Of a DNA stretch of 64,000 bases, positions 1-11,000 are shown one piece after another (the first letter of the stretch is position 1; every line of letters begins with the position of its first letter). Source of the stretch: Coix lacryma-jobi var. lacryma-jobi (lineage: Eukaryota; Streptophyta; Magnoliopsida; Poales; Poaceae); contig CM019822.1 of the NCBI GenBank assembly GCA_009763385.1, positions 23,554,842 to 23,618,841 of the forward strand, written 5' to 3'. Below the pieces are notes generated by a model, which worked only from the letters and a program-made list of their open reading frames with translations, was not told the origin of the DNA and did no database searches. The position numbers and the translations under genes were made by a program.

Positions 1-31
1 TGATGTCCTTCAAGCTGCCAATAAACCAGGA

Positions 32-1688
32 ATGTCCTACACTTGGCGCAGCATTCTGAGAGGGATTGGCTTGCTAAAGGAAGGTGTGATTTGGAGAGTT
101 GGAAATGGAGAGAGGATAAGAATTTGGGAGGATCCATGGTTACCCAAGGGGATAACTCGGAGGCCTGTTACGCCGAGAGGGCAGAATCTCTTGACAAAGG
201 TGCAGGACTTAATTGATCCGGTGAGTGGCTCCTGGGATGAGGATCTTATTATAGATACTTTCTGCGAGGAGGATGCCAATATTATTATGTCAATTCCTGT
301 TCATACTGAAATGGAAGATGTTGCTGCCTGGTACTATGATCGAAAGGGCCTATTCACTGTTAAATCTGCATACTGGGTAAACTGTGAAAAAGAGGAGAGA
401 GAGAGCGAGCATGGAGTGGCCGAGCCCAGTTCAGGCAGAGTGATGGATGGGATGTGGTATAAAATCTGGAATCTGCAATGTCCCAACAGAGTCAAACATT
501 TCCTTTGGCGATTCGCTAATAATTCTTTGGCTATAAAAAATAATCTAAAAAGGCGTGGTGTGGAACTTGACACAAGCTGTGCTATTTGTCAGAGGCTTGA
601 TGAGGATGGAGCTCACCTCTTTTTTAAATGCAAATGGGTGAAAAGGATATGGCGGGAGTTGGGTTTGGAAGACCTCAGGGTGCAGTTGAGCATTTTGCCG
701 GATTCTAAACAATGTGTGGAACACATTCTCCGCCTGAATAAAGATACACGAGCACTGGTTGCTTTACTACTCAACAATTGGTGGTGGCATAGAAACAAGG
801 TGAGGGAGGGGGAAGACCAACGAGAGCAGCATGAGTTGGCATGGTTTACTGTACGGCAGCTTGCAGAATTCAAGCAGCTAGAAAAATTAGAACCTCGGTT
901 GGAACAGAGCAGGAGGCTAAGATGGTGTCGACCTCTGAATGGCAAGTTGAAAATAAACGTTGATGGGGGTTTCAGCAAGGAGAGGGCCCAAGGAAGTTGG
1001 GGCTTTATTATAAGAGATGAAGATGGAGATGTCATATTAGCAGGAGCAGGAAAGATAGCACATGCTCTGGAGGTTCTACAAACAGAATTGATAGCGTGCA
1101 TCAAAGGTGTGAAGGCAGCCCGAGATTTCGGCATTCACAGAATCATCCTCGAAACAGATGCCATGATGATCACACAAGCTCTGCAGACAGTCGATTTTAT
1201 ATTGTCAGCTATGGGAGGTCTGGTGCGCGAGCTTAAGGCATGCTATCCTTATTTTCTATCCTATATTTAGATTTTTAGAGTAAAAAGTGAACTCCAACAA
1301 CTATGCTATCTTGTTTTGTAAAATAGCAAGTTTGTTATTCCTAAAATCTCGTATGGTAAATATGGCTTGCATGTGCCGCTAGCTATCTAGTATTGCTATA
1401 ATAGAAAGGCTGTTGGAGTTTTCTGTTTTTTTATAGAGTTTTCTATTTTAGAGACTTGCTAAATCATAGGTTTAGCCATCCATTTTTACCAACTCTCTTA
1501 GAGTTGCTCTTATAGGGGGATTTTCAGAAGCCCAGGTGTCTTTCACTCCTCGGACCTGCAATAGAGTAGCACATGAATTGGCTTGTATTGGTAGATTATG
1601 TGAGGAAGACATTATTTATGGTCCTGGTAATCTACCAGTTTGTATTCATGTGATGGTGACCAGTGATTTATCTGGCTCACAAGGTTAA
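32..1688 (+). pseudogene. LINE ORF2 C-terminus: zf-RVT and RNase H domains, interrupted
   Basis: The reading frame runs from before 32 to 1235, stops inside an inserted MITE (TAG at 1268-1270), and resumes at about 1512 to end at TAA 1686-1688. The N-terminal half has the RT-associated zinc-binding pattern (residues about 140-210: WRFANNSL, CAICQRLDEDGAHLFFKC). The C-terminal half is an RNase H fold of the plant LINE type: Asp in NVDGG, Glu in QTELIA, Asp in ETDAMM, and after the MITE the NRVAHELA motif. It would have degraded RNA during target-primed reverse transcription. The frame is otherwise open, so the element was fairly intact when the MITE landed. The N-terminus is off the window. 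Confidence 0.85.
1236..1509. mobile_element. MITE inserted in LINE RNase H domain (TTA duplication)
   Basis: A 274-bp AT-rich insert is flanked by TTA at 1233-1235 and 1510-1512. Removing the insert and one TTA restores an uninterrupted RNase H frame. The right end reads as GAGCAACTCT on the minus strand, a terminus common in Tourist/PIF-Harbinger MITEs, and a TTA duplication fits that superfamily. The left end is too diverged to show a good inverted repeat, so the family is tentative. Confidence 0.55.
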
Positions 1689-1940
1689 TGGAATCGTGTG
1701 GTTCCCTCAAAAAAAAAACAAAAAAAAACAACAAAAAAAAAAAGCAAACCACAACCAGAAAAAAAAATAGTTATTAAAAACTACAGCAATTTCGGTCTCC
1801 AATTAGATTAGAAGATCCACTACTGACACAACCATGCTCCTGGGATCCCGTTCCAGAATCCAGCTAGGATGAAAAATCTCTCGGGTTCATGCAGTTCAAT
1901 TACGAGGAATTATATGTCCAAATATGCAACCTTGATGGAT

Positions 1941-2792
1941 TCAGTAATCCGGCATGGGCTGCGAGATCTTGCCCTCCTCGCCAGGGGTGGCTGCAGTCCG
2001 GTCCGTGGCGCGAAGCCATAGGCACACGGCGGAGAAGCTGAGCACAAGGCTGAGCAGCCCGCTGCCAAGGCCGATGCCAACGATGGCGAGCACGGAGAGC
2101 CCCCGCGCCCGCATCGGCGGCAGCGGGTACCCGTACAAGCCCTTGTTCCCTAGGAAGGAGGTGGCATTGAACCTGGCCGTCCCGACGGCTGCCGTGCCGG
2201 CGCCGGTGCGGTTGGCGTGGAGGACGGGGATGGGGCCCGAGAGGCGGTTGTAGGAGACGTCGAAGGTGGAGAGGCGGACGGGGAGGCCGAGCTCGTCGGG
2301 GATGGGGCCGGGCAGCTGGTTGGCATGGAGATCTATGACGTTGAGGTAGGCGCAGCTGGCGAGCTCCCGCGGGATGGCGCCGGAGAGCGCGTTCGCGGAG
2401 AGGTTGAGCACGGCGAGGTTGAGCAGCGCGGAGAGCTCCGTCGGGATGGCGCCGGACAGCGCGTTCGCGGAGAGGTCGAGCGACTGGAGGTTGGTGCAGT
2501 TGGCGAGCTCCGGCGGGATGGTGCCCCCAAGCGAGAGCTCCGGGAGGGCTAGCTTGTACACGCGCCCGTTGTTGCAGGTCACGCCTTGGAGGTGCGAGAA
2601 GAAGCCGTCGCACGGCGCCGAGATCGCCGCCTTGGTCCAGTTGAGCCCGCCCGCGGAGGCGTCGGAGAGGGACTGGTGGAGGTGGGACAGGCAGCGCTCG
2701 TCGTCAGGGTCGGCAGCGCAAGGATGCGGCGTGACGAGGAAGAGCACGGCAGCTATGGCGGCGGCGGCGAAGTGGTGGTGGTGACGGGACAT
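1941..2792 (-). CDS. RLP44: Receptor-like protein 44 homologue (LRR, membrane-anchored, no kinase)
   Basis: This is a single-exon gene of 283 aa. It has a signal peptide at residues 1-26, a Cys-containing N-terminal cap, about four leucine-rich repeats at 78-190 (ANCTNLQSLDLSANALSGAIP type), and several N-glycosylation sequons (N51, N98, N130, N194, N209). A juxtamembrane NKGLYGYPLP motif precedes one transmembrane helix at 231-259, and the tail is short, ending KISQPMPDY, with no kinase domain. This layout and the conserved tail match RLP44. In Arabidopsis RLP44 sits in the plasma membrane, links pectin state to brassinosteroid signalling through BAK1, and also supports PSKR1 signalling. The start is the first ATG before the signal peptide. 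A solo LTR lies only 12 bp upstream of it. Confidence 0.88.
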   Translation of the reverse strand: MSRHHHHFAAAAIAAVLFLVTPHPCAADPDDERCLSHLHQSLSDASAGGLNWTKAAISAPCDGFFSHLQGVTCNNGRVYKLALPELSLGGTIPPELANCTNLQSLDLSANALSGAIPTELSALLNLAVLNLSANALSGAIPRELASCAYLNVIDLHANQLPGPIPDELGLPVRLSTFDVSYNRLSGPIPVLHANRTGAGTAAVGTARFNATSFLGNKGLYGYPLPPMRARGLSVLAIVGIGLGSGLLSLVLSFSAVCLWLRATDRTAATPGEEGKISQPMPDY

Positions 2793-2804
2793 CTGGGGAC
2801 GGTG

Positions 2805-3010
2805 TGTTGGGGTTTAGTCCACATCGGATATCGATGGTGGGGAGCACAACATATAAGGCGTGACAGTCCTCACGCTAGTTTTCTTTGATTGAGTTAGGCC
2901 TAGTCCTTGATACGTTGCAGCTCCGGTAGACCTGGGTCTTTATGTTGCAGCTCCGGTAGACCTGACCTGGGCCGGCTTTAAAATCGATCTCCAAGATCGA
3001 GAACTCAACA
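2805..3010. mobile_element. Solo LTR of a small (TRIM/SMART-type) retrotransposon
   Basis: A 206-bp block starts TGTTGGGG and ends ACTCAACA, so it has TG...CA termini with TGTTG/CAACA inverted ends. It is flanked by a perfect 5-bp duplication, CGGTG, at 2800-2804 and 3011-3015. There is no internal domain, so this is a solo LTR left by LTR-LTR recombination. It contains a 21-bp direct repeat (2914-2934 and 2944-2964). It lies between RLP44 and its original upstream region. Confidence 0.85.
2816..2856 (+). promoter_or_regulatory. snRNA-type USE plus TATA box inside the solo LTR
   Basis: AGTCCACATCG at 2816-2826 differs by one missing C from the plant snRNA upstream sequence element RTCCCACATCG. 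ATATAA follows at 2851-2856, leaving 24 bp between the two. In plant snRNA genes a gap of about 23-26 bp is the Pol III arrangement and a gap about 10 bp longer is the Pol II one. The promoter would read rightward, away from RLP44. No known snRNA sequence follows it. Confidence 0.5.
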
Positions 3011-3015
3011 CGGTG

Positions 3016-3459
3016 GTGGTGGGGAACTCAACTCCTGGACCGGGAGTGGAGATTTTGGGGGAGCTTGTCATCTCCTACAGTCCTCTCCTAGTTTACAATC
3101 CTCGCAAAAAGAGTGTTCCACTCTTCCCGTCGCGCGCGCCATCATCACCACTCGCCCAGTCCAGCGCGTCCACCACCGCTGCGCCGCCGCTCCTTTTCTA
3201 GTCACTTGTCGCTGTCAAGTGTCATCCTCGGCTATGCGATGGCGACGACGCTGCGGCCGCCCGTGATGCTCCATGCGGTCGTGAGTCGGGCGGGAACGAG
3301 GCGCCGGCGGCGGCGGTGGCGAACCAGGTGGTGGCCACGCCGCCGTGGCGAACCAGGTGGTGGCCTGGTGGCCGGTGGGCGTGCTCCACGGGCGCGGCGA
3401 CGTCTTCTGGCTCCGTGTCCTCGAGAAGAAGCCAGATGCTGTATTTCGCCGGCGCTGCC
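3016..3459. other. GC-rich segment, no assignable gene
   Basis: This is the original upstream region of RLP44, running into GC-rich, codon-like sequence. There is a plus-strand ATG at 3239, but the three frames give low-complexity Arg/Ala/Pro translations and none resembles a family I recognise. A 20-bp unit is repeated 29 bp apart (3317-3336 and 3346-3365). It may be the 5' exon of a lost gene, cut by the hAT-like element that follows. Confidence 0.4.
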
Positions 3460-3992
3460 AATATAGATGAAAACGGTCGGGAAAACACCTCTACCATTTT
3501 CATTTCTATATTTTTTAGCGGAAACGGAACGAAATCGGGATAAAAACGAAATTAAAACGGATAGAGATATACAGAAATACGGAAACGGATAAATACGGAC
3601 GAAGAGTCGGAAAATTAAGTTAGAATAATATGATTAAATTTTCTCGAGTATATATACGAATAAAGTCATAAAATAGTATACACGTACGAAGTTAGAGGTC
3701 TAATATTCACTAACATAAGTTTTGTTAACATATTAATATACATAATTGATGATTAGAAGGTCTATGAACATATAAATTTCTAGATATATCTAACATGGAT
3801 TGAAAACGGGATCAAAACGGAATAAATACGGATCAATTCCGGTTATAAACGGATTTTTTCGGAAACGGTCGGAAAAACCCCTCTCCCGTTTTCGTAAATA
3901 CGAAAACGGAATTCCACAAATACGGAAACGGACGGAATAAAATAGAAATCGAAACCGGACGGAACGGGATTTTTCCCGTCCGTTTTCAACCT
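3460..3992. mobile_element. Non-autonomous hAT-type element, decayed
   Basis: The left end contains GAAAACGGTCGGGAAAA (from about 3469). The right end contains its near-perfect reverse complement, TTTTCCCGTCCGTTTTC (about 3971-3987). The outer bases resemble the Ac-type terminus (TGAAAACGG). The interior is AT-rich and has many further copies of an AACGGA motif in both orientations, as hAT ends do. Flanks GCGCTGCC and TAGCTACC could be an eroded 8-bp duplication. There is no transposase ORF. Confidence 0.65.
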
Positions 3993-5094
3993 TAGCTACC
4001 AAGCCCAAGGCCGCCAAGGCAGCTGCTGGCTGAAGCAGGATCTATCATCAGTGGACAGGTAGTGGACAGGTATGTCGACAGGGTGGGTGGTAAAAACAGC
4101 TACATACAGGTAATAATCTCCTCGGTTGTGGGCTTCAAATAGCAGATTTGGTATAGCAACTAGCCAACTAGCAATAGGAGTATCTGGTTAGTGATAGCTT
4201 GTTTTTTTGTGTTGATTGAACATCGTCCATTGGATTTTCATATGATGGTTGCTTGAGAAACTAATTAATTATCTTCTGCTTGGCTGTATTCAGATTGGTC
4301 TCTCGTGAACGCCATGCAGGCCCACAGTGGCCAGGTTGCTTACAAGCAAACGCCTGCCTGAGCTCAGGTTGTTTGGTCGCTTCCTTGTTCGACGCCACTC
4401 AACGTGTTTCTTTCCTCTGACGACCCTTTATAAATTCATACAAGTCAGGAACCTTTGGTTGAAGAATACAGTATTACTGCTTTGGAAGCTAATATATGTT
4501 TTTTCCACTCTAATGTTTCTTGGCAGCTTTGGAAGCTGAGCTCAGGTGACTTGTATGAAATCGCTAGAAATTTTGTCTACCAGTCTGGTTTCTCTCTGAG
4601 GCTCAAGTTATATAAACTACTGACTTCTATGGCCATTTGTTCCACTTCTCAATGTGGACGGATTCACCATCTCTTTTCCCCTGTGCTCTAACATTGTACT
4701 GTATGTTTTAGTTTTACCAGATCGGGAGAAACTACTACATATGGGGGGTCCAGAGGTGAATAACACCCACGAGACAAATATTCCTCACATCAGGGATTCA
4801 GGGTTGAATGTCGACGCATTGTATTCAACATGGTGTATCTTCATGTGCTTAAGTTAGCTGGTATCTGTTTATGATCTTCTCCGTACTTTGGACCGCAGAT
4901 CAGGAAAGATGATGGAGTTGATACATTTTGGAAATTGTTATAAACTACCGGAAGAAATTGACATGTGAAGACTACAAGAACTTAGATGCCGTGGCGGTAA
5001 AGTGTATGCAGTCTTTGTTCACAGAAATGTATACTTGGCTGGGAAAGCATAAGGTTCTCCAAATGTTCTTTTGGTCAGCTTCGGACTTCAGAAA
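3993..5094. other. Intergenic sequence and 3' flank of the fibrillin gene
   Basis: No gene is recognised here. Short open stretches occur on the plus strand (for example 4455-4691 and 4928-5137), but they lack family motifs, and the last is antisense to the 3' end of the fibrillin gene. The right part (about 4850-5094) is probably the 3' UTR of that gene on the minus strand. Confidence 0.4.
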
Positions 5095-8000
5095 CTATCC
5101 ATTCCAAGAATATGGAGCACGCTCAACCACTAAATAGTCCCCTCTTATGTCCTTGGCAACCCGTATGTCATCATCCAAATAGACAGTGTCAAACCTGATT
5201 TGATAATTGATATACATAATTCATTAAGAATGTTGAAACAGAATCAACAAACTGAACAATGTCTAACACATGCATTCCACTTTTGTAGCCAGCGCCAAGG
5301 TGCCAATTAGTAAGCTACGTGATAGGAAGCAACCTAACATCATCGAGTGCTTAGCTTACATTCATGAGATATTTTATCAGGAACACATAGCATGGTTAGA
5401 CCGTTACGATTGAGCTTGTCCATTTCACCTTAATCATTTTGTATTTCCCCCAAAGCACTAGCTGAAGAGGGTCAGATTCTTTTAATGGCTCCTAATTTTT
5501 TCTTCCAAAGCACAATTGCATATGCAAGAATGGAAAACATTCTAAGGTGGATCAAGGACAAATTTGAGAGTTTTTTTCTCCAAAAAATGCAGCAGAACTG
5601 TGCCACTTTGAACAGTTCTTACAACATGTCGAGGCGAGTTCGCGCGACTTGGCCACTTGGGTGACACAACACCAAGACTATAACGCGACTTCAGCAAGTA
5701 AGTACTCCCTCCATCCCAAATTATAAGACATTCCAAGAATCTTGGAGAGTCAAAGTTTTTCAACTTTGACCAAATTTATATAATAAGATAATAATATTTA
5801 TGATATCAACTAAGTGCAATTAGATTCTCCATTAGTTATATTTCCATAATATGTATATTTGATGGCATAAATCTTTATATTTTTCTCTATAATTTTGGTC
5901 AAAGTTGAAAAACTTTGACTCTCCAAGATTCTTGGAACGTCTTATAATTTGGAATGGAGGGAGTACAAAATTTTAGTTCATCTGATCTGCTAGCATAAAC
6001 TAAACAGTCAGAGGTAATTGAGGGCCTAGCCAAAACACAAGGAAATGATTTAGTGGTACCAGGTGGGGTAGCGCGTAGCAGCATTGCTGATTTTTTTTTT
6101 TTTTTGACGAGGAAACCTGTGACACCCCAATTTTAAGAACAAAATTGGAGCACAATATATGTATGCCAGGATCAATTTTCATACATATATCCACATCATA
6201 GTAAATATCAAAACAATGCTTTATTAATATATCGAACATTATTACAAAAATGACCCTCGGGTCTAAAAGAAAAGTACAGACTCTCATGTAGACTCTGATG
6301 TAGACTTCGCGGAAACTGGACGCCATCTCCACAGGAAGGTCGACCGGGGGCTGCGTCATCCTAATACAAGTCGTCTGGGTCGTATCCACCGTCTTCTCGG
6401 TACTCCTGCTCTGCGTCGTAGACTCCAGCGTCTGGGTGGGGTAGCAGGGGGTTCAAAGAGGAAGGGTGAGTACAATCGAAATGTACTCCGCAAGTGTAGG
6501 AAATATATGCTTATGAGGCTACTAACAAAGGTAGGCTGACTCTGTTTGACTCAAGCACCTAAAGCAACACATCCTATAAATCCTATTAATCCTATGCACC
6601 TATTTACTAGGTTAAAACCACAGTCTCCAACAGAACAGTAACCATACTCGGAGTCGCACCGAGCAAAACCACACTCGGAGTCACACCGAGCAACCACACT
6701 TGGAGTCACACCAAGCGAACCCACACCTGAAGTCCATCAGATGACCCGAACCAGTAACCAGTAACCAACTAATCTCGAAGAAGTCCAAGCCCGCTCTTGA
6801 CCGTGAGCACGACTGATATATCAGTTTATTTACTCTGCAGAGTTTGCACATCTTTACCCATGAGTCGTGTTGCCCTTGTGCCCGAGGTAGCTAGCCTCTT
6901 GACCCACTTCCAAGGTGGATCGGCAGGGTTCACTACAAGGCCGTTACAAAGAGTCCTCCTATGTGTATTAGATTCATATGTCACGACGTAGAGCTACCTT
7001 CCGTAATAACACCAGGTCTGGCGCCCGAGCCTGGGAATCACTCCCGTACCAAGCAGTAACCTGCGTAGAAGAAGCCCTGTCCCATGTCCATATGTAACTA
7101 ATAACGACATAAGGCTTCTCTAATTAATTAGCCAGTCCCAGAGCCATATAGGCCTCATGGTTTACGCTGTTTTGCCGGGTTACTTGTCCAAGAACCGGGT
7201 CCTAGGGATCCAGGCAGGATAACAAACCACAAACCCAAACCAACGCCAAGTCCCATGGCAAACCGTAACGCCGAGTCACACGGCAACCGTACGCCAAGTC
7301 ACATGGCACCACACCACCAACGGTCCATCCTGCCGGATTTACCTACTCACCATACTACAACATTACCAACCACATGTTTCATAGATCATTAATCAGAATT
7401 AATTATTAACCAGCCCATCCCAAGACAGCAAGGCTAAGCATGACTTCTACCCATATGATCCCAAACCAGGTGACAAGGAAAATATGAACAAGTTCTAGTA
7501 AACCTTAACATGGGATTCAAGTTTAGACACTGCATGCATCTACAGGATCTACTCTACTCTAATACCAAAAGCAAAATAAAGTAGGTGCAATATGTTCAAG
7601 GACACTTGCCTTCGGGCTGGGTCGAAACTGCAGGATCACAAGAAGGGTCTGGAGCAACGAAGGCACAAGGTTGATCCAGGGGTTCCACGTAGCTCGCACT
7701 CGCTGGATCAAGCATCATCACATGGCCCAAACAAACATAATAAGAAACAGTACATCATACAGTAGTAAAACAGAACGTAAATAGATCTACTGCATAGAGC
7801 TCGACGAGATGAATCTAACGCAAGTTGAATGGGTCGAAACGGAGTTAAAACGTGAAAGTTACGAGCATTTGAAGTTAGATGGCATTTCTGTGAATAAACC
7901 GAAGTCATTTTCGTATTTAAATAAATCAAAACTGAAAAAGAAAAGCTGCTGGACCCGGCCTCAATTCGGAAAAGATACAGGGTTTGGATCGGCAAAACCC

Positions 8001-11000
8001 CGCTGACTCAAGGGACTGTTGCAAGGTAGCGCGGGTTGATTTTTGGTTTATTCGAGGGCTTTTCTGCAAACTGGCTATGGCCGGCCTGCTGGGGCTGACT
8101 CGGCGCCAGGTGGCGCCACGCGGCCGCGCGGGACTGGTTGCGCGCGCCAACAGGGCGGCGGTGGGTGCGGTGATGCAGAGTGCTGCTCCTCAAATAGATG
8201 AAAATCAAGGGTCTCGATCGGAAGAATACACAGGCACAGCGCACAGTTACTCTGGACCGATTGTTAGTTTGGGAAATACCAGGGGGAGGGGGGGGTTCTA
8301 AGAAATCACCCGAGCCGGTTGCGTGGACGTGCCGTAGCCGACGTGGAGGCCACGTGCCGTGAACCCGTTGGTGCGGTGCACCACGCCGTGCGGTGGACTG
8401 GCTGGCGTGGCCAGGTGGGCCCAGTCCACGGTGCTAGTGTAACCGGTGCATACCGGTTCGCCCAGGTTGTAATCTGGACCGTCAGTGCGTGATCGGATGG
8501 CGCAAGGATTGGGACCGGTCGGCGGTGGCGCGATGCGCGGCGGCGGCGGTGTCTGGGCACGGCGGCGCCATGAATCCGCGGGGGCGAGCTCGCCTGCGCG
8601 TGCGAGGGTGACCTACCGACTACCAAACAACCAACGGAGAGTACGGGGTGGAGAAGGGGGGCACGGTGGGCTCACCTAGGGACTTCTCGCGGTCGGAGGA
8701 GGCTCGGAAAGGAGGGGATGAGGGCGGAGGCGGCGTCCCGTGGCACTGAGTTTGGCGAGCGCGCGGAGGTGGCCTTCCCGGCGCCAATATTCCACCGTGG
8801 TCGGGTTCCTCGGCGGAGCTGTGCGTCTGCGATGCCGATGGAGGGAAGAACAAAGCCGATGATGGCTTCCCTGCGTGGTGGCAAGCTCGAACCGAGCCCA
8901 ACAATGGCGCTGGTGGCGAAGGTGGGGAGGTGAAGGAGAAAACCGGTGTCGTGGCAACTAGCGGACTCGGTGCGATTTAGAAGGGTTTTTGTAGGGCGAG
9001 GGGAGGGGGTGGCGGCTGCATCTGTTCGTTGCGGTACGTGGAGGGGGAGAGAGCGCAGCGATGTGAGGACGGCGCCGCGCGCGTAGGGCGGGCTGGAGGT
9101 TGGGGGATAGCGGCCTGACAGCTGTGTCCCACTCGTCAGGGACAGAGCGAGATCGGGCCCGCCCGTCAGTCGGAGCGGCAAGCGGTGTGGCATGCGCGCG
9201 GAGGTCAGCGGCCCGACGAGGCGCGGGGTGGGCCGAAGGAGGAGGGAAAACGGGTCGCGGCTGGCCTGCTCGCTGCGGACTGGGCCGGGGAGGAGCATGG
9301 GTGGGCTGGCGCTGGCGAAGGGCAGCTGGGCCGGTTGGGCCAGTCAACTGGGAGCCGGCTCCGGGCTAGCCCATGCGGGAGGGGCAGGCCGGAGGGAGGA
9401 GGAGACAAGGAGGTTTGAGGCCCTGCTGCAAATTTCTTTTTTTTTTTGATTTCCTTTTGCAAATTCATTTTGAAATCAAGTTCCAATCCAATTTGAAATC
9501 AAGTAGTTTGGTAAAAAGTTTTGAAATATTTTTCCTAAGTTTTGAAAATAAAATTTGAGTTTGATTTTGTGAAATTTTTATAAACCTTTTATTTAATTTC
9601 TAAATAGAATAAAATTGATTCGCCCTACCCGGGGTTTAACAAATTCTTTTTCACCCAATAAAAAAAATGTGCCACGACATGAATGCAACAAACATCTGGC
9701 TAGAAATTTTCCTCCATCTAGGATTTTGGCCATTTCCTAATAAAATTCTATTCTATTTTATTAATTTAAAAATCGGGGTGTTACAAACTTACCCCCTTAA
9801 CTGGAATCTCGTCCCGAGATTCGGGCTAGAAAGAAAGGTGGGTGGGGAGCTCGTGGGACATACCATGGAACTTTTGGCGCTTTGCATTTTTCTTGTTCAT
9901 CACCCGATTGACATCTTTGGTTTCGAGGTGTTGTCCTAGAGCTTTTCTCTTGGCTCGACCTTTGCGATCCTCACGTTTCTTCAGGCATTTGCTAATGAAG
10001 TGTCCAGCTTGCTTGCAGTAGAAACATAGTCCTTTTGCCTTGACATCTCTTCGGGTGGATATCACTTGACTGTCTTCTGGTGGAGCTTGAGGAGGTGCTT
10101 TTGTTTGGTGGAGTTGAGGAGCTTCACTTGAGCTTGCAGGTGGGACCTCAAGGGGCTTCTGGACTTGTTCTTGAGGTGTAGCTCTAGAACGAGAAGAGTT
10201 CGCGACATACTTTCGGTACTTGTCCTTCTTGCCTCGGTAAGGCGTTATCTGAAAGAGTCGATAAGCCTCGTCGCTCAAGTTGCAGTCTTCCCATTGTCGT
10301 AGATCCATTAGCTGGTATGGGTGAATAGAGGGTTGAGATGGGAGAGAGAAAGACCCCAAGTTAGTTAATTTTATTAATAAAACTTTTGACAAATGATGTC
10401 GTTGCAACCTGACAGTTGCAATACACCAACAAGCATTACGAAGAACCAAATCAAACATGTGCACAAATACATGTCAAACAACGTTCTACGAGATCAAACA
10501 ATTATGGTGGGCATCCTACTATTGGAGGACCTACTTTGAAACAGAGTTTGAACTTTCAGCAGAGATAGACTACAGAAGTGGGAAAATAGGGTGAGACTTT
10601 TAAAAATAGTTTTGTAAACAACACGACCTGACTAGGGTAGCGTCCTACGGTCAACACGGCTTTGATACCACTCTGTGACACCCCAATTTTAAGAACAAAA
10701 TTGGAGCACAATATATGTATGCCAGGATCAATTTTCATACATATATCCACATCATAGTAAATATCAAAATAATGCTTTATTAATATATCGAACATTATTA
10801 CAAAAATGACCCTCGGGTCTAAAAGAAAAGTACAGACTCTCATGTAGACTCTGATGTAGACTTCGCGGAAACTGGACGCCATCTCCACAGGAAGGTCGAC
10901 CGGGGGCTGCGCCATCCTAATACAAGTCGTCTGGGTCGTATCCACCGTCTTCTCGGTACTCCTGCTCTGCGTCGTAGACTCCAGCGTCTGGGTGGGGTAG

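Larger units (their letters stand above)
1..1770 (+). mobile_element. LINE (non-LTR retrotransposon), 3' end
   Basis: This is the 3' part of a plant L1-like LINE that enters from the left edge of the window. It contains the C-terminal part of ORF2 (zinc-binding RT-associated domain plus RNase H), a short 3' UTR, and an A-rich tail at about 1709-1770. The reverse transcriptase domain itself lies outside the window. A MITE interrupts the ORF at 1236-1509. A downstream target-site duplication cannot be paired because the 5' end is not visible. Confidence 0.85.
6118..9785 (-). repeat. Array LTR 1 (outer 3' LTR in element orientation)
   Basis: A 3668-bp LTR. It lacks a ~24-bp tandem duplication present in the other three. 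It has its own single-base states through its first 1.1 kb (for example C at 6215, A at 7164), but shares C 7649, T 8719 and A 9237 with LTR 2. The right third (about 8080-9430) is strongly GC- and CpG-rich; the rest is AT-rich. Open frames inside it overlap on both strands and look spurious. Confidence 0.95.

Noticed and set aside
1900..2613. 237-codon frame overlapping RLP44 on the same strand, plus antisense frames
   Set aside because: Out-of-frame shadows of the GC-rich LRR repeats.
2857..3000. snRNA or other Pol III gene after the USE/TATA
   Set aside because: The sequence does not match U6, U3 or other known plant snRNAs, and the block is bounded by LTR ends with a target duplication.
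4928..5137. 69-codon plus-strand frame
   Set aside because: Antisense to the fibrillin last exon and 3' UTR, with no family match.
6645..7310. CRISPR-like array
   Set aside because: The short repeats are hairpins with varying stems, not identical repeats with unique spacers, and this is a plant genome.
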